64,000 nt of DNA, taken from NCBI GenBank assembly GCA_934569045.1, contig CAKTJX010000001.1, forward strand, positions 1 to 64,000. Reading direction: 5' to 3'. A program made the position numbers and the translations under genes. The notes beneath the pieces are model-generated. The model had not been told where the DNA came from. It saw only the letters and a program-made list of their open reading frames with translations, and searched no databases. This document shows positions 25,294 through 33,767 of the stretch, in pieces (positions within the stretch are counted from its first letter, which is position 1; each line of letters starts with the position of its first letter). This DNA is from an uncultured Oscillospiraceae bacterium (GTDB taxonomy: Bacteria; Bacillota; Clostridia; Oscillospirales; Oscillospiraceae).

Positions 25294-28200
25294 GAGAGAA
25301 CGTTTTTCTTTTGGATATGTTTCCGGACTACGAGCCGCCTGAGGAGATCCGCGAGGCCCTTTCTCAGGCGGCCCTTGTGGCTGCGGATATTGACCCGGCC
25401 ACAAGGACTGTGGAGGCGGCGGCCCATACGGAGCATTATGTGCCCCGCCGTCTGGTTCAGCAGGTGCAGAAGGATGTTCTGGACCTGTACGGCCTGCGGT
25501 CCCTGAATATCACCCTGACCCATCCGGCTCAGGAGCTGCAAAAAATCGAGCCGGAGGATCTGCGGAGTCTGTTTGTGGAGCAGGATTCCATGACCCGTGG
25601 CTCTCTTGCCGGCGCAAAATGGAGCTGGGCGGGAAATGAGCTGATTGTCTCCCTGGCTGCCAACGGCAAAGCTGGGGTAGAAAAACAGATTCCAGCCGTT
25701 GTAAAGTCTCTGCGGGAACGGTTTGCGGCAGATGTAACGATCCATGTAGAGGCAGGTCACGAGTTGAGCGATCAAGAGCTGGCCAAGGCCATGGAGGAGA
25801 TTCGCCAGAAGGCCCTGACGGCGCTGCCCACGGTTCAGGCCCGAGAAGCCGCACGGGAAGAGGCAAAGCCCCAGGACAGCGAAACCTTCTACGGCAAACC
25901 CTTCCGCGGTACAGCCACCCCCATGCGGGATCTGAACCTGGATATGGGCACCATCATCGTAGAGGGCAAGGTCTTCGCCATCGAGCACAAGGAGCTCACC
26001 AAGCGGAATGCCTGGGTGGTCAAGTTCGACATGACGGACAACACCAATTCCATCCGGGTCACCCGCTTCCTGGAGGCCAGAGAGGCAAAGCCCATTCTGG
26101 AAAACGTACAGATGGGCAGTATCCTGCGGGTCCAGGGTAAGCTCATTGAGGACCGATTTGAAAATGACATGGTTCTGAAGCCCTATGCCATGATGCCGGG
26201 CTCCATGCCCAAGCGGAAGGACCTGGCCCCCAACGGCAAGCGGGTAGAGCTGCATCTGCACACCACTATGAGCAATATGGACGCGCTGACGGATACCGCC
26301 GCTGCGGTCAAGCAGGCTGCCGCCTGGGGCCATAAGGCCATCGCCATTACCGACCACGGTGTCGCCCAGTCCTTCCCGGATGCCATGAAAGCCGCCGCCA
26401 AAGCGAAGGTGGCGGGGACGGAGGAAAACATCAAGATTCTCTATGGCGTAGAAGGCTACTATGTGAACGATGTAGACGATCGGATCGTGGTCCACGGGGA
26501 CCAGGACATGGCCTTTGATGAGGAATTTGTCGCCTTTGACCTGGAGACCACCGGCCTCAGCTCCGCCAATGACCGAATCATCGAGATCGGCGCTGTGGTC
26601 CTGAAAAATGGGGAGGAGCTGGACCGCTTCCAGACCTTTGTGGACCCCCAGCGTCCATTGGAAAAGAAGATCATTGAACTGACAGGTATTACGGATGAAA
26701 TGCTCCAGGGTGCGCCTACAATCGAGAAGGTTCTTCCGAAGTTCCTAGAGTTTATTGGCGGCCGGGTTCTCGTTGCCCACAATTCGGACTTCGATACCGG
26801 CTTTATCCGGGCGGCGTGCGCCCGGCAGGGGCTGCCCTACACCTATACCGCTGCGGACACCCTGATTCTGTCCCAGAATATGCTGCCCCAGCTGAACAAA
26901 TTTAAACTGGACATTGTGTCCAATGCCTTGAGTCTGCCGGACTTCAACCACCACCGGGCCGCGGACGATGCCGTGACCTGCGGCCTCATCATGGACCGGC
27001 TCATGAAGCGGATGGAAGAGGAGCTGGATATCCATACCCTCCAGGAAATCAACCCCAAGATGACCGCCCTGCGTGCCAAAGGCCGGATCACAGACCGGCA
27101 CGCCCGGCACATCATCATTCTGGCGAAGAACCAGGTTGGCCTGCGGAATCTGTACCATCTGATCTCCGACTCCAACCTGAAGTATTTCAAACGGGTGCCC
27201 AGAATTCCAAAGTCCGAGCTGCTGGAACTGCGGGAGGGCCTGATCATCGGCTCCGCCTGTGAGGCGGGCGAACTGTTCCAGGCCATCCTGGACGGCAAGA
27301 GTGAGGACGAATTAAAGCGGATTGCCTCCTTCTATGACTATCTGGAAATTCAGCCTTTGGCAAACAATATGTTTATGCTTGCCAAAGGCATTGCCAAGGA
27401 CATCGAGCAGCTGAAGGAGTACAACCGTACCGTTGTCCGCCTGGGCGAGGAGCTTGGCAAGATGGTGGTCGCCACCGGTGACGTTCATTTTCTGAACCCG
27501 GAGGATGAAATTTTCCGGCATATTCTGCTTGCGACTAAGGGCTTCGACGACGCGGACAAGCCCAATCCTTTGTATTTCCGCACCACAGACAATATGCTGG
27601 AGGAATTCAGTTATCTGGGAGAAGAAAAGGCCTACGAGGTGGTGGTCACCAACCCCAATCTCATCGCCGATATGTGCGAGAGTCTGCGGCCAGTGCCCCA
27701 CAACCTGTTTGCCCCTAAAATCGAAAATTCCGTAGAGGACTTAAAGTCCCTGGTTTACGGCAAGCTGCACCGGCTCTACGGTGAAAATCCCCCGGAGCTG
27801 ATTACAAAGCGTGTGGAAACAGAGCTCCACGATATCATTTCCTGCCACTATGACGTGATCTATATGTCCGCCCAGAAGCTAGTGCAGAACTCTCTGGAGC
27901 ATGGCTATCTGGTGGGCTCCCGTGGTTCCGTGGGCTCTTCCATCGTGGCCTATATGTCCGGTATTACCGAGGTAAATTCCTTCCCGCCCCACTACCGCTG
28001 CCCGAACCCGGAATGCAAGTATACCACCTTCGATGTCCCCAAGGGCTATGGCTGCGGTGCGGACCTGCCGGATGCCATCTGCCCCAAGTGCGGCAGCAAG
28101 TTCGAAAAGGACGGCTTCAACATTCCCTTTGAGACATTCCTGGGCTTCGGCGGCGACAAGGTGCCGGATATCGACCTGAACTTTTCCGGCGAGTACCAGT

Positions 28201-29591
28201 CCAAAGCCCATGCCTACTGCGTGGAAATGTTCGGAAAATCCCATGTGTTCCGGGCCGGAACCATCGGCACCGTGGCGGAAAAGACCGCCTTCGGCTATGT
28301 AAAAAAATATCTGGCAGAGCGGGGAAAGACGGCCAACCGGGCGGAAGAGGCCCGACTGGCCGCGGGCTGCGTCGGCGTCCGCCGGACCACCGGCCAGCAC
28401 CCCGGTGGCCTGGTGGTTATTCCCCAGGAAAACGAGATCTGGGATTTCTGCCCGGTGCAGCACCCAGCGGATGACCCCAATGCCGACCAGATCACCACCC
28501 ACTTTGAATACCACTCCATGGAGGAAAACCTGCTGAAGCTGGATATGCTGGGCCATGATGATCCCACCATGATCCGCATGATGGAGGATATGACCGGGGT
28601 GGATGCCAAAACCATCCCGCTGGATGACAAGCGCACCATGTCCATTTTCACCTCCTCCAAGGAGATTGGCTACGAAAACGATAAGCTTTTGGGCCCCACC
28701 GGCGCTGTGGCAATCCCGGAGTTTAACACCAAGTTCACCCGTGGCATGCTGATGGACACCATGCCGGAGCGCTTTGATACGCTGCTGCGGCTTTCCGGCT
28801 TCTCCCACGGCACGGACGTGTGGCTGGGCAACGCAAAAGACCTGATCACCTCCAAAACAGCCACGGTTGACCAGGCCATCGGCTGCCGTGACGATATTAT
28901 GCTGTACCTGATCTCCTGCGGTATGCCGGAGAAGCGCTCCTTCAAGATCATGGAGGCTGTGCGAAAGGGCAGGGGACTGCCGGAGGGTGCGGAGCAGGAG
29001 ATGATTGACGCGGGGGTGCCGGACTGGTATATCGGCTCCTGCAAAAAGATCAAATACCTGTTTCCCAAGGCCCACGCGGTTGCTTACGTTATGATGGCCT
29101 TCCGCATTGCCTGGTTTAAGGTGTATTACCCACTGGCCTTCTATGCGGCCTATTTCTACCGCCGCAGCCAGAAGGGCGGCTTTGACGCGGTGCTGATGAC
29201 CCAGGGCATGGAGTCTATCAAAGCCAATATTGAGGCCATCGAAACCAATGAAAACGCCACCGATAAGGACGAGGACCTGCTGACAACCATGGAAGTGGTC
29301 TATGAATACTATCTGCGGGGCTTTACCTTCCTGCCCATTGACATCTACAAGAGCCATGCCACCAAATTCCTCATTGAAGACGGTAAAATTCTGCCGCCCT
29401 TTGTGGCTATCTCCGGCCTGGGTGAAAACGCGGCCTGGGACCTGATGCGGGGCCGGGAAGGAAAGACGTTCCTTTCCATCGAAGAGGTGGCCGCTGCCTG
29501 CCCCAAAGTATCCAAGACCCATATCCAGATGCTGAAGGACGCGGGTGCCTTCGGCTCCCTGCCGGACACCAGCCAGATCAGCCTGTTCTGA
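25290..29591 (+). CDS. polC: DNA polymerase III alpha subunit, PolC type
   Basis: The 1433-residue replicase is the Gram-positive PolC form with its own proofreading exonuclease. An N-terminal region leads to an OB fold (about 200-290) and a PHP domain (HTTMSNMDALTDTAA). The DEDD exonuclease is inserted in the PHP domain, with FDLETTG near residue 414. A zinc finger with CPNPECKY and CPKCGSKF lies at about 904-937. The polymerase site PDIDLNFSGEYQ is near 958. The gene ends the pyrH operon and overlaps ispG by four bases (ATGA). PolC restricts the organism to low-GC Gram-positive lineages despite the GC-rich sequence. Confidence 0.97.
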   Translation: MRENVFLLDMFPDYEPPEEIREALSQAALVAADIDPATRTVEAAAHTEHYVPRRLVQQVQKDVLDLYGLRSLNITLTHPAQELQKIEPEDLRSLFVEQDSMTRGSLAGAKWSWAGNELIVSLAANGKAGVEKQIPAVVKSLRERFAADVTIHVEAGHELSDQELAKAMEEIRQKALTALPTVQAREAAREEAKPQDSETFYGKPFRGTATPMRDLNLDMGTIIVEGKVFAIEHKELTKRNAWVVKFDMTDNTNSIRVTRFLEAREAKPILENVQMGSILRVQGKLIEDRFENDMVLKPYAMMPGSMPKRKDLAPNGKRVELHLHTTMSNMDALTDTAAAVKQAAAWGHKAIAITDHGVAQSFPDAMKAAAKAKVAGTEENIKILYGVEGYYVNDVDDRIVVHGDQDMAFDEEFVAFDLETTGLSSANDRIIEIGAVVLKNGEELDRFQTFVDPQRPLEKKIIELTGITDEMLQGAPTIEKVLPKFLEFIGGRVLVAHNSDFDTGFIRAACARQGLPYTYTAADTLILSQNMLPQLNKFKLDIVSNALSLPDFNHHRAADDAVTCGLIMDRLMKRMEEELDIHTLQEINPKMTALRAKGRITDRHARHIIILAKNQVGLRNLYHLISDSNLKYFKRVPRIPKSELLELREGLIIGSACEAGELFQAILDGKSEDELKRIASFYDYLEIQPLANNMFMLAKGIAKDIEQLKEYNRTVVRLGEELGKMVVATGDVHFLNPEDEIFRHILLATKGFDDADKPNPLYFRTTDNMLEEFSYLGEEKAYEVVVTNPNLIADMCESLRPVPHNLFAPKIENSVEDLKSLVYGKLHRLYGENPPELITKRVETELHDIISCHYDVIYMSAQKLVQNSLEHGYLVGSRGSVGSSIVAYMSGITEVNSFPPHYRCPNPECKYTTFDVPKGYGCGADLPDAICPKCGSKFEKDGFNIPFETFLGFGGDKVPDIDLNFSGEYQSKAHAYCVEMFGKSHVFRAGTIGTVAEKTAFGYVKKYLAERGKTANRAEEARLAAGCVGVRRTTGQHPGGLVVIPQENEIWDFCPVQHPADDPNADQITTHFEYHSMEENLLKLDMLGHDDPTMIRMMEDMTGVDAKTIPLDDKRTMSIFTSSKEIGYENDKLLGPTGAVAIPEFNTKFTRGMLMDTMPERFDTLLRLSGFSHGTDVWLGNAKDLITSKTATVDQAIGCRDDIMLYLISCGMPEKRSFKIMEAVRKGRGLPEGAEQEMIDAGVPDWYIGSCKKIKYLFPKAHAVAYVMMAFRIAWFKVYYPLAFYAAYFYRRSQKGGFDAVLMTQGMESIKANIEAIETNENATDKDEDLLTTMEVVYEYYLRGFTFLPIDIYKSHATKFLIEDGKILPPFVAISGLGENAAWDLMRGREGKTFLSIEEVAAACPKVSKTHIQMLKDAGAFGSLPDTSQISLF

Positions 29592-29633
29592 TTCCAAGGG
29601 GCGTGTTCCGGCAGAAAGCAGGCTGAAAGATCC

Positions 29634-29662
29634 TTGCAAATTTCGCGAAACCATGGTATACT
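29634..29662 (+). promoter_or_regulatory. Sigma-A promoter of the uridine phosphorylase gene
   Basis: TTGCAA (29634-29639) and TATACT (29657-29662) are 17 bp apart, 33 bp ahead of the start. No terminator for the polC operon is evident before it. Confidence 0.75.
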
Positions 29663-29694
29663 TTTTGTAGAATCCTCACAAAGGAGAGACAGTT

Positions 29695-30465
29695 ATGCAG
29701 AAAACTGAAAAGCAGTATCATATCCACTGTTCCGAAGGCGATGTGGGCCGCTATGTCTTCCTGCCCGGTGACCCGGGGCGGTGCGAGGCCATCGCCGCAT
29801 ATTTTGATAATCCTGTCCATATCGGCATGAACCGGGAGTACAATGTCTATACCGGCACATTGCTGGGAGAAAAGGTCTCCGTCTGTTCTACCGGTATTGG
29901 CGGCCCCTCTGCCTCCATTGCCATGGAGGAGCTGGCAAACATTGGCGCAGACACCTTCCTCCGCATCGGCACCTGCGGCGGCATTGCTCTGGATGTATGC
30001 CCGGGAGACATTGTCGTTGCCAGCGGTGCCATCCGCTATGAGCACACCTCTCTGGAGTATGCGCCCATTGAGTACCCCAGTGTGCCGGATTTCGATGTGA
30101 CCCTGGCCCTGCGGGAGGCCAGTCGGGAGCTTGGCTACCACACCCACGTTGGCGTAGTGCAGTGCAAGGATTCCTTCTACGGCCAGCACAGCCCGGAGAA
30201 GAGCCCTGTCTCCTATGACCTGCTCCAGAAATGGGACAGCTGGAAGCGCCTGGGCGTGAAAGCCAGCGAGATGGAGAGCGCCGCCCTGTTCGTGGTTGCC
30301 AACGCCCGCCATGTGCGCTGTGGCAGCTGCTTCCACGTGGTCTGGAATCAGGAGCGGGAAAAGGCCGGCATGTTCATGCCTATGACCGAGGACACCTCCG
30401 GTGCCATCCGAGTCGGCATTGAGGCCGTCAAGAAGCTGATTCTGGCAGACCGGGCCGCAAAGTAA
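29695..30465 (+). CDS. udp: Uridine phosphorylase
   Basis: The 256-residue enzyme splits uridine to uracil and ribose 1-phosphate in pyrimidine salvage. It belongs to the NP-I phosphorylase family: [19 protein letters not shown] at the N-terminus, [27 protein letters not shown] and the [10 protein letters not shown] block. The FYGQHSPEK segment favours uridine over purine nucleosides, though exact specificity is inferred. It has its own promoter and terminator. Confidence 0.9.
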   Translation: MQKTEKQYHIHCSEGDVGRYVFLPGDPGRCEAIAAYFDNPVHIGMNREYNVYTGTLLGEKVSVCSTGIGGPSASIAMEELANIGADTFLRIGTCGGIALDVCPGDIVVASGAIRYEHTSLEYAPIEYPSVPDFDVTLALREASRELGYHTHVGVVQCKDSFYGQHSPEKSPVSYDLLQKWDSWKRLGVKASEMESAALFVVANARHVRCGSCFHVVWNQEREKAGMFMPMTEDTSGAIRVGIEAVKKLILADRAAK

Positions 30466-30472
30466 AGAAAAG

Positions 30473-30497
30473 CCGGCACTGCTTAACGCAGTGCCGG
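30473..30497 (+). terminator. Terminator after uridine phosphorylase
   Basis: CCGGCACTGC (30473-30482) and GCAGTGCCGG (30488-30497) pair around TTAAC, followed by a T-rich AGTCCTTTTA. The next gene ends on the opposite strand, so it may serve both. Confidence 0.85.
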
Positions 30498-30511
30498 AGT
30501 CCTTTTATGCC

Positions 30512-30835
30512 TTATTTTTCGTCCAGATAGGACACAAAGCCCAGCGTCATATAGTCCAGGCAGACCTGCTTATCCGGGGTTTTCCCCATGGTGACGCGGT
30601 GGCAGTGAACCTTCCAGACATCGGAGCCATCCAGCTTTCCTTTACGGATTTCAAAGACGTGGTTCCAGCTGCGGCCCTCCATAAACTGCTCCTCCTTCAC
30701 GAAACGGATCAGCTCCAGTCTGCGAAAGTGGAAGGTGGGGAAGGCGTTCTCTACGCAGGCCTCAAACAGCGCCTCCGCGTCCCGCACGCTGCCCAGCTCA
30801 AAGGTATTGCGGATCATTGCACCATAATCTTCCAT
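30512..30835 (-). CDS. Unrecognised 107-residue protein
   Basis: I do not recognise this family. The chain begins MEDYGAMIRNTFELGSVRDAEALFEACVENAF and has a His/Arg-containing stretch WKVHCHRVTMG and an aromatic C-terminus. There is no signal or membrane segment, so it is probably cytoplasmic. The start at 30835 has AAGGAGG. It follows the thioesterase gene by 13 bases on the same strand and probably shares its promoter. Confidence 0.7.
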   Translation of the reverse strand: MEDYGAMIRNTFELGSVRDAEALFEACVENAFPTFHFRRLELIRFVKEEQFMEGRSWNHVFEIRKGKLDGSDVWKVHCHRVTMGKTPDKQVCLDYMTLGFVSYLDEK

Positions 30836-30848
30836 ATTGAAAACCTCC

Positions 30849-31235
30849 TTATAGCTTTTGATAGGTCTTTTCCAGGAATTTTTCACTACTCACCAGGACT
30901 CTTGTATGCGTGGCCCGGCCAATCTCTCCGGCCTCATCATAGGCAATAATGGAAAAACTGATCTTCCTGCCCTCTACAGCCGTCACTTCCGCCTGAGCCC
31001 GAACCTCCAGCCCCACCGGGGTCGCGCTGATATGCTCCAGATTCAGAGCCGTGCCTACGCTGGTCTGCCCCTGGGGCAGCGCTTCCTGGATTGCCTCGCA
31101 GGCCGCACCCTCCATCAGTGCCGCCATGCAGGGGGTTGCATATACCATCAGGCTGCCGGAGCCCACGGCCTGGGCGGTGTCCTCCTTTTCTACCAAAGTC
31201 GTGGCCTCGCCTTTCATTCCAACTGTAATTTCCAT
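30849..31235 (-). CDS. Hotdog-fold thioesterase, FlK-like
   Basis: The 128-residue product resembles the fluoroacetyl-CoA thioesterase (FlK)-like hotdog proteins: KGEATTLVEKEDTAQAVGSGSLMVYATPCMAALME, then QTSVGTALNLEHISATPVG, and the C-terminal ISFSIIAYDEAGEIGRATHTRVLV. Proteins of this type hydrolyse short acyl-CoAs. A real fluoroacetate role is unlikely; general acyl-CoA hydrolysis is inferred. The ATG at 31235 has GGAAGG eight bases upstream; a GTG three codons earlier is less well placed. It has a perfect sigma-A promoter and heads a two-gene operon. Confidence 0.82.
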   Translation of the reverse strand: MEITVGMKGEATTLVEKEDTAQAVGSGSLMVYATPCMAALMEGAACEAIQEALPQGQTSVGTALNLEHISATPVGLEVRAQAEVTAVEGRKISFSIIAYDEAGEIGRATHTRVLVSSEKFLEKTYQKL

Positions 31236-31270
31236 GACACACACCTTCCAGTTTCTTTGTTTCTTTTATC

Positions 31271-31299
31271 AATATATCGCAAGCCGCGGCGGTTGTCAA
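31271..31299 (-). promoter_or_regulatory. Sigma-A promoter of the thioesterase operon
   Basis: On the minus strand TTGACA (31294-31299) and TATATT (31271-31276) are 17 bp apart. It is back to back with the plus-strand promoter at 31310-31338. Confidence 0.8.
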
Positions 31300-31309
31300 T
31301 GAAAAGCAC

Positions 31310-31338
31310 TTGAGTTTCTCCATCTTTTTTCGTATAAT
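31310..31338 (+). promoter_or_regulatory. Sigma-A promoter of the small membrane protein gene
   Basis: TTGAGT (31310-31315) and TATAAT (31333-31338) are 17 bp apart, 32 bp ahead of the TTG start. Confidence 0.75.
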
Positions 31339-31369
31339 CAAGGCAGTTATCGGAAAGGAGACCGTTCTC

Positions 31370-31894
31370 TTGCAAAATAGGAATTCTTCTGCCCGGGCCG
31401 TTGCCCTGGGTGGTGTCCTGGCGGCGCTGGCCGTCTGCATTCTGTGCCTTGGCACTCTGATTCCAATTAATACCTATGTAGGTCCCATGCTCTGCGCGCT
31501 GCTTTTGCAGGTGGTGCTGAACCTGTGCGGCAGACGGATTGCCTGGGCCTGGTTTTTTGCCGCAGCGGTGCTGGCTCTGCTTCTGTGCCCGGACCGGGAG
31601 GCGGCAGGTGTCTTTCTGGCACTGGGGTATTACCCAATTCTAAAAATCTGGCTTGACCGCAGAAAGCTTCCCGCCCTCTGGAAAGGACTGTATTTCAATA
31701 TCAGCATCCTTGTGCTCTACTGGGCGCTGCTGTATGTGCTGGGACTTCCCGGATTGCAGGAGGAGTTCCGGGATTTGGGCACGGTGCTCCTGGTGGTTTT
31801 GCTGCTTCTTGGCAATCTGACCTTCTTCCTGCTGGACAAGGTCTTGGAAAAGCCATTTTTCCGAAAGCTGGGGCACCATGGAACAGGGAAGTGA
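31370..31894 (+). CDS. Small integral membrane protein, ECF S-component-like
   Basis: The 174-residue product has about five hydrophobic helices, starting with ARAVALGGVLAALAVCILCLG, which resembles the opening helix of ECF-transporter S components. It lacks a motif that would name a substrate. The start is TTG at 31370 after AAAGGAGA. The last 17 bases overlap the start of the GIY-YIG gene, so the two are co-translated. The call as a transporter component is an inference from the first helix only. Confidence 0.65.
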   Translation: MQNRNSSARAVALGGVLAALAVCILCLGTLIPINTYVGPMLCALLLQVVLNLCGRRIAWAWFFAAAVLALLLCPDREAAGVFLALGYYPILKIWLDRRKLPALWKGLYFNISILVLYWALLYVLGLPGLQEEFRDLGTVLLVVLLLLGNLTFFLLDKVLEKPFFRKLGHHGTGK

Positions 31895-32159
31895 TTGGCA
31901 GCTGTACATCCTGCACTGCGGAGACGGCACCTATTACACAGGGATTGCCCGGGACGCGGAGAAACGCCTGCGGCAGCACCGCAGCGGCAAGGGGGCGAAA
32001 TATACCCGCGGCCGCGGCCCCCTGGAGCTGGCCTATCTGGAGAACTGCCCAGATCACAGCACCGCCCTCCGGCGGGAGTGCGCCGTCAAGCAGCTGTCGA
32101 GACAGGAAAAGGAGCGGCTCATCGCCGCCCCTTCCAACGAGCTCTATAAAAACAGATAA
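31878..32159 (+). CDS. GIY-YIG nuclease family protein (UPF0213/YhbQ-like)
   Basis: The 93-residue product is a compact GIY-YIG domain: WQLYILHCGDGTYYTGIARDAEKRLRQH, then GKGAKYTRGRGPLELAYLE and the family C-terminus RRECAVKQLSRQEKERLI. The catalytic tyrosine, arginine and later glutamate positions are present. YhbQ-like proteins are single-domain and proposed to act in DNA repair; the substrate is unknown. Only a weak GGGG ribosome site precedes it, consistent with coupling to the membrane gene. Confidence 0.9.
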   Translation: MEQGSDWQLYILHCGDGTYYTGIARDAEKRLRQHRSGKGAKYTRGRGPLELAYLENCPDHSTALRRECAVKQLSRQEKERLIAAPSNELYKNR

Positions 32160-32419
32160 ATCAGCATGGTGATCAGGGGCGTATTGGGGCTGTCCTTGCA
32201 GTCCTGAGACATCAGAAGAAGCAGCAGCACCACAATCAGATCCTCCGCGTCCAGCCCTCCCGGAATCAGGCTTCCAAAAAATTCGCTGAGACAGGGCTTC
32301 GGCCTGGGCGGCTCCGGCGGTTTGGGCGGTTTTGGCGGACGGGGAGGCGGGGGAGGGCAGTCCGGCAGTGTCTGCCGCTGAAAGGTTCCGTCCGCACCGG
32401 GGATATAACGGTTATACAT
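32144..32419 (-). CDS. Small proline-rich protein of unknown function
   Basis: The 91-residue product starts MYNRYIPGADGTFQRQTLPD, has a Pro/Lys/Arg tract with PPPPPRPPKPPKPPEPP, and ends with LIVVLLLLLMSQ and a hydrophobic tail. Similar MYNRYIP-type starts occur in small clostridial proteins, but no function is known to me. It is the third gene of a minus-strand run behind a CATATACT element, so a spore-surface role is a guess. It begins four bases after the previous gene's stop, and its 3' end overlaps the GIY-YIG gene by 16 bases on the other strand. Confidence 0.6.
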   Translation of the reverse strand: MYNRYIPGADGTFQRQTLPDCPPPPPRPPKPPKPPEPPRPKPCLSEFFGSLIPGGLDAEDLIVVLLLLLMSQDCKDSPNTPLITMLIYLFL

Positions 32420-32423
32420 CGCC

Positions 32424-32792
32424 TTACCCCCCAGTGAGCTTCTGCAATGCACCGGACTCCATCAAAACGGAGGCCTGCTGGGCCATCTTCGCCGCCCGCA
32501 TTGCTTTCTCCAGCTTCTGGCACCGTTCCCGGCTGATGTAGGGACGCAGCGCCTTCAGCAGCGCCTGCTGATCCTTGTCAATGGCCGACTGGCGGGCAAA
32601 CCCCGTAAAAGCCTTCAGCATTTCCACATCCCCATTCTCCGGCCCCGGCGGCTTTTGTGAACTGCCCTGAGGCTTAGGCGGAGGCGGCGGTGCGTCGGAA
32701 GGCTGTCCCAGAGATTGAGCCAGGGCCTGAATCTGCGCCATCATCTGCGGATTGCCCAGGATGGCCCCCAGCTGGTCCTCTGTCTGGCTCAT
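32424..32792 (-). CDS. Unrecognised 122-residue helical protein with proline linker
   Basis: The product begins MSQTEDQLGAILGNPQMMAQ, a helical segment with repeated Gln/Met. It then has a proline-rich linker (APPPPPKPQG) and a C-terminal helical part with ALRPYISRERCQKLEKAMRAAKMAQ. No signal or transmembrane segment is seen. The ATG at 32792 overlaps the stop of the gene before it (ATGA). It is the middle gene of the three-gene set; all three look like structural or assembly proteins rather than enzymes. Confidence 0.65.
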   Translation of the reverse strand: MSQTEDQLGAILGNPQMMAQIQALAQSLGQPSDAPPPPPKPQGSSQKPPGPENGDVEMLKAFTGFARQSAIDKDQQALLKALRPYISRERCQKLEKAMRAAKMAQQASVLMESGALQKLTGG

Positions 32793-33022
32793 GGCGACTG
32801 CCGCAGCTGTGCCAGCAGTGCAGCTGCCTCCGGCGTCGTCAGAAAATCCGCAATGGCCTTCTTCGCCTCCGTCAGATTGCCCTGGGCGGCCTGGTCCATG
32901 GCCTGCTTCAGTCCCTGGGCGTTGGACTGCTGCAAGAGCGCCTTCAGCTGTTTGCCCGCCTCTGTATCTGCCAGAAGCTGGGCCTGCCGGATTTTTTCCG
33001 GTGTAAAATCGGAATCTTCCAT
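32789..33022 (-). CDS. Unrecognised 77-residue helical protein
   Basis: The product begins MEDSDFTPEKIRQAQLLADT and is predicted all-helical, with a repeat-like QSNAQGLKQAMDQAAQGNLTEA. It has no cysteine and no membrane segment. The ATG at 33022 has AAAGGAG seven to eight bases upstream; an earlier TTG two codons before is less likely. It is the first of three coupled genes and lies 38 bases behind a sporulation-type -10 element. Confidence 0.65.
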   Translation of the reverse strand: MEDSDFTPEKIRQAQLLADTEAGKQLKALLQQSNAQGLKQAMDQAAQGNLTEAKKAIADFLTTPEAAALLAQLRQSP

Positions 33023-33059
33023 ACACAATGCTCCTTTCCCAACTGGCTGCCTCCATACC

Positions 33060-33067
33060 AGTATATG
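33060..33067 (-). promoter_or_regulatory. Sporulation-type -10 element before the three small genes
   Basis: On the minus strand CATATACT lies within GCGCATATACT, identical over 11 bases to the element in front of the S1-domain gene at 14682-14689. An AATTCT about 13 bp upstream is a weak -35. No sigma-A promoter is evident for this operon. Confidence 0.45.
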
Positions 33068-33129
33068 CGCGCCTGGGCCCAGAATTGCCAGGGATACAAA
33101 AAAGAATTCTGGCTTTCTGGAAAGGGATA

Positions 33130-33138
33130 TGGTATAAT
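33130..33138 (+). promoter_or_regulatory. Extended -10 promoter of the phosphodiesterase-coaX genes
   Basis: TGGTATAAT (33130-33138) is a perfect extended -10. There is no convincing -35. The start codon is 135 bp downstream, leaving a leader without a clear structure. Confidence 0.55.
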
Positions 33139-33272
33139 AACCTTCAAACGATTATATGCAAAATTTTTAGAGCTTTTTTCAGGCTTTTCCAGCGAAACAA
33201 TGGCTTATAATACCAGCCTGCCCTGTCTCATGGAATCCTGCAAAACTGAAAATAATAGAGGACAGAAGAACT

Positions 33273-33767
33273 ATGCGCCTTTTGATTTTATCGGACTCCC
33301 ATCGGATTCTCTCCTTCATGGAACAGTGTGTTGACACGCTTCACCCGGACTGCGTCATTCACCTGGGGGATTACTACCCGGATGGCTGCGATCTGCGTCC
33401 GCTGTGCCCCCAGGCTGCCTTTTATCAGGTGCCGGGGAACTGTGATGAATATGGCTGTGATCTCCGTCTGCCAAGAGTCCTTACCCCAACCATCGGCGGC
33501 GTGAAATTTTATCTGACCCACGGCCACCAGCACCATGTGAAGCAGAGTCTTTATTATCTTCTTCAGGATGCCCGGGCAGTTGGCGCGCGGATTGCCCTCT
33601 ATGGGCACACCCACATCCCGGACTGCCACCAGGAGCCTGATGGCCTGTGGGTTATGAACCCCGGAGCCAGTGGTTCTGCCGGAAGTGCCGGCATCCTGGA
33701 AATTGAAAACGGTACGATTCAATCCTGCCGCCTGATCCGGCGGGCAGACCTGGAGGAAGCTCTATGA
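33273..33767 (+). CDS. YfcE/MJ0936-type metallophosphodiesterase
   Basis: The 164-residue calcineurin-like phosphoesterase has all metal motifs: DSH in LILSDSHR, GD in HLGDYYPDG, GNCDE, H in YLTHGHQ, and GHTH in LYGHTHIP. Enzymes of this family hydrolyse phosphodiesters of unknown physiological identity. The length is normal. Its TGA overlaps the coaX ATG, a pairing that may be only positional. Confidence 0.9.
   Translation: MRLLILSDSHRILSFMEQCVDTLHPDCVIHLGDYYPDGCDLRPLCPQAAFYQVPGNCDEYGCDLRLPRVLTPTIGGVKFYLTHGHQHHVKQSLYYLLQDARAVGARIALYGHTHIPDCHQEPDGLWVMNPGASGSAGSAGILEIENGTIQSCRLIRRADLEEAL

Noticed and set aside
30849..31235. A dedicated fluoroacetyl-CoA detoxification enzyme
   Set aside because: The hotdog similarity to FlK does not establish that substrate; a general acyl-CoA thioesterase is safer.
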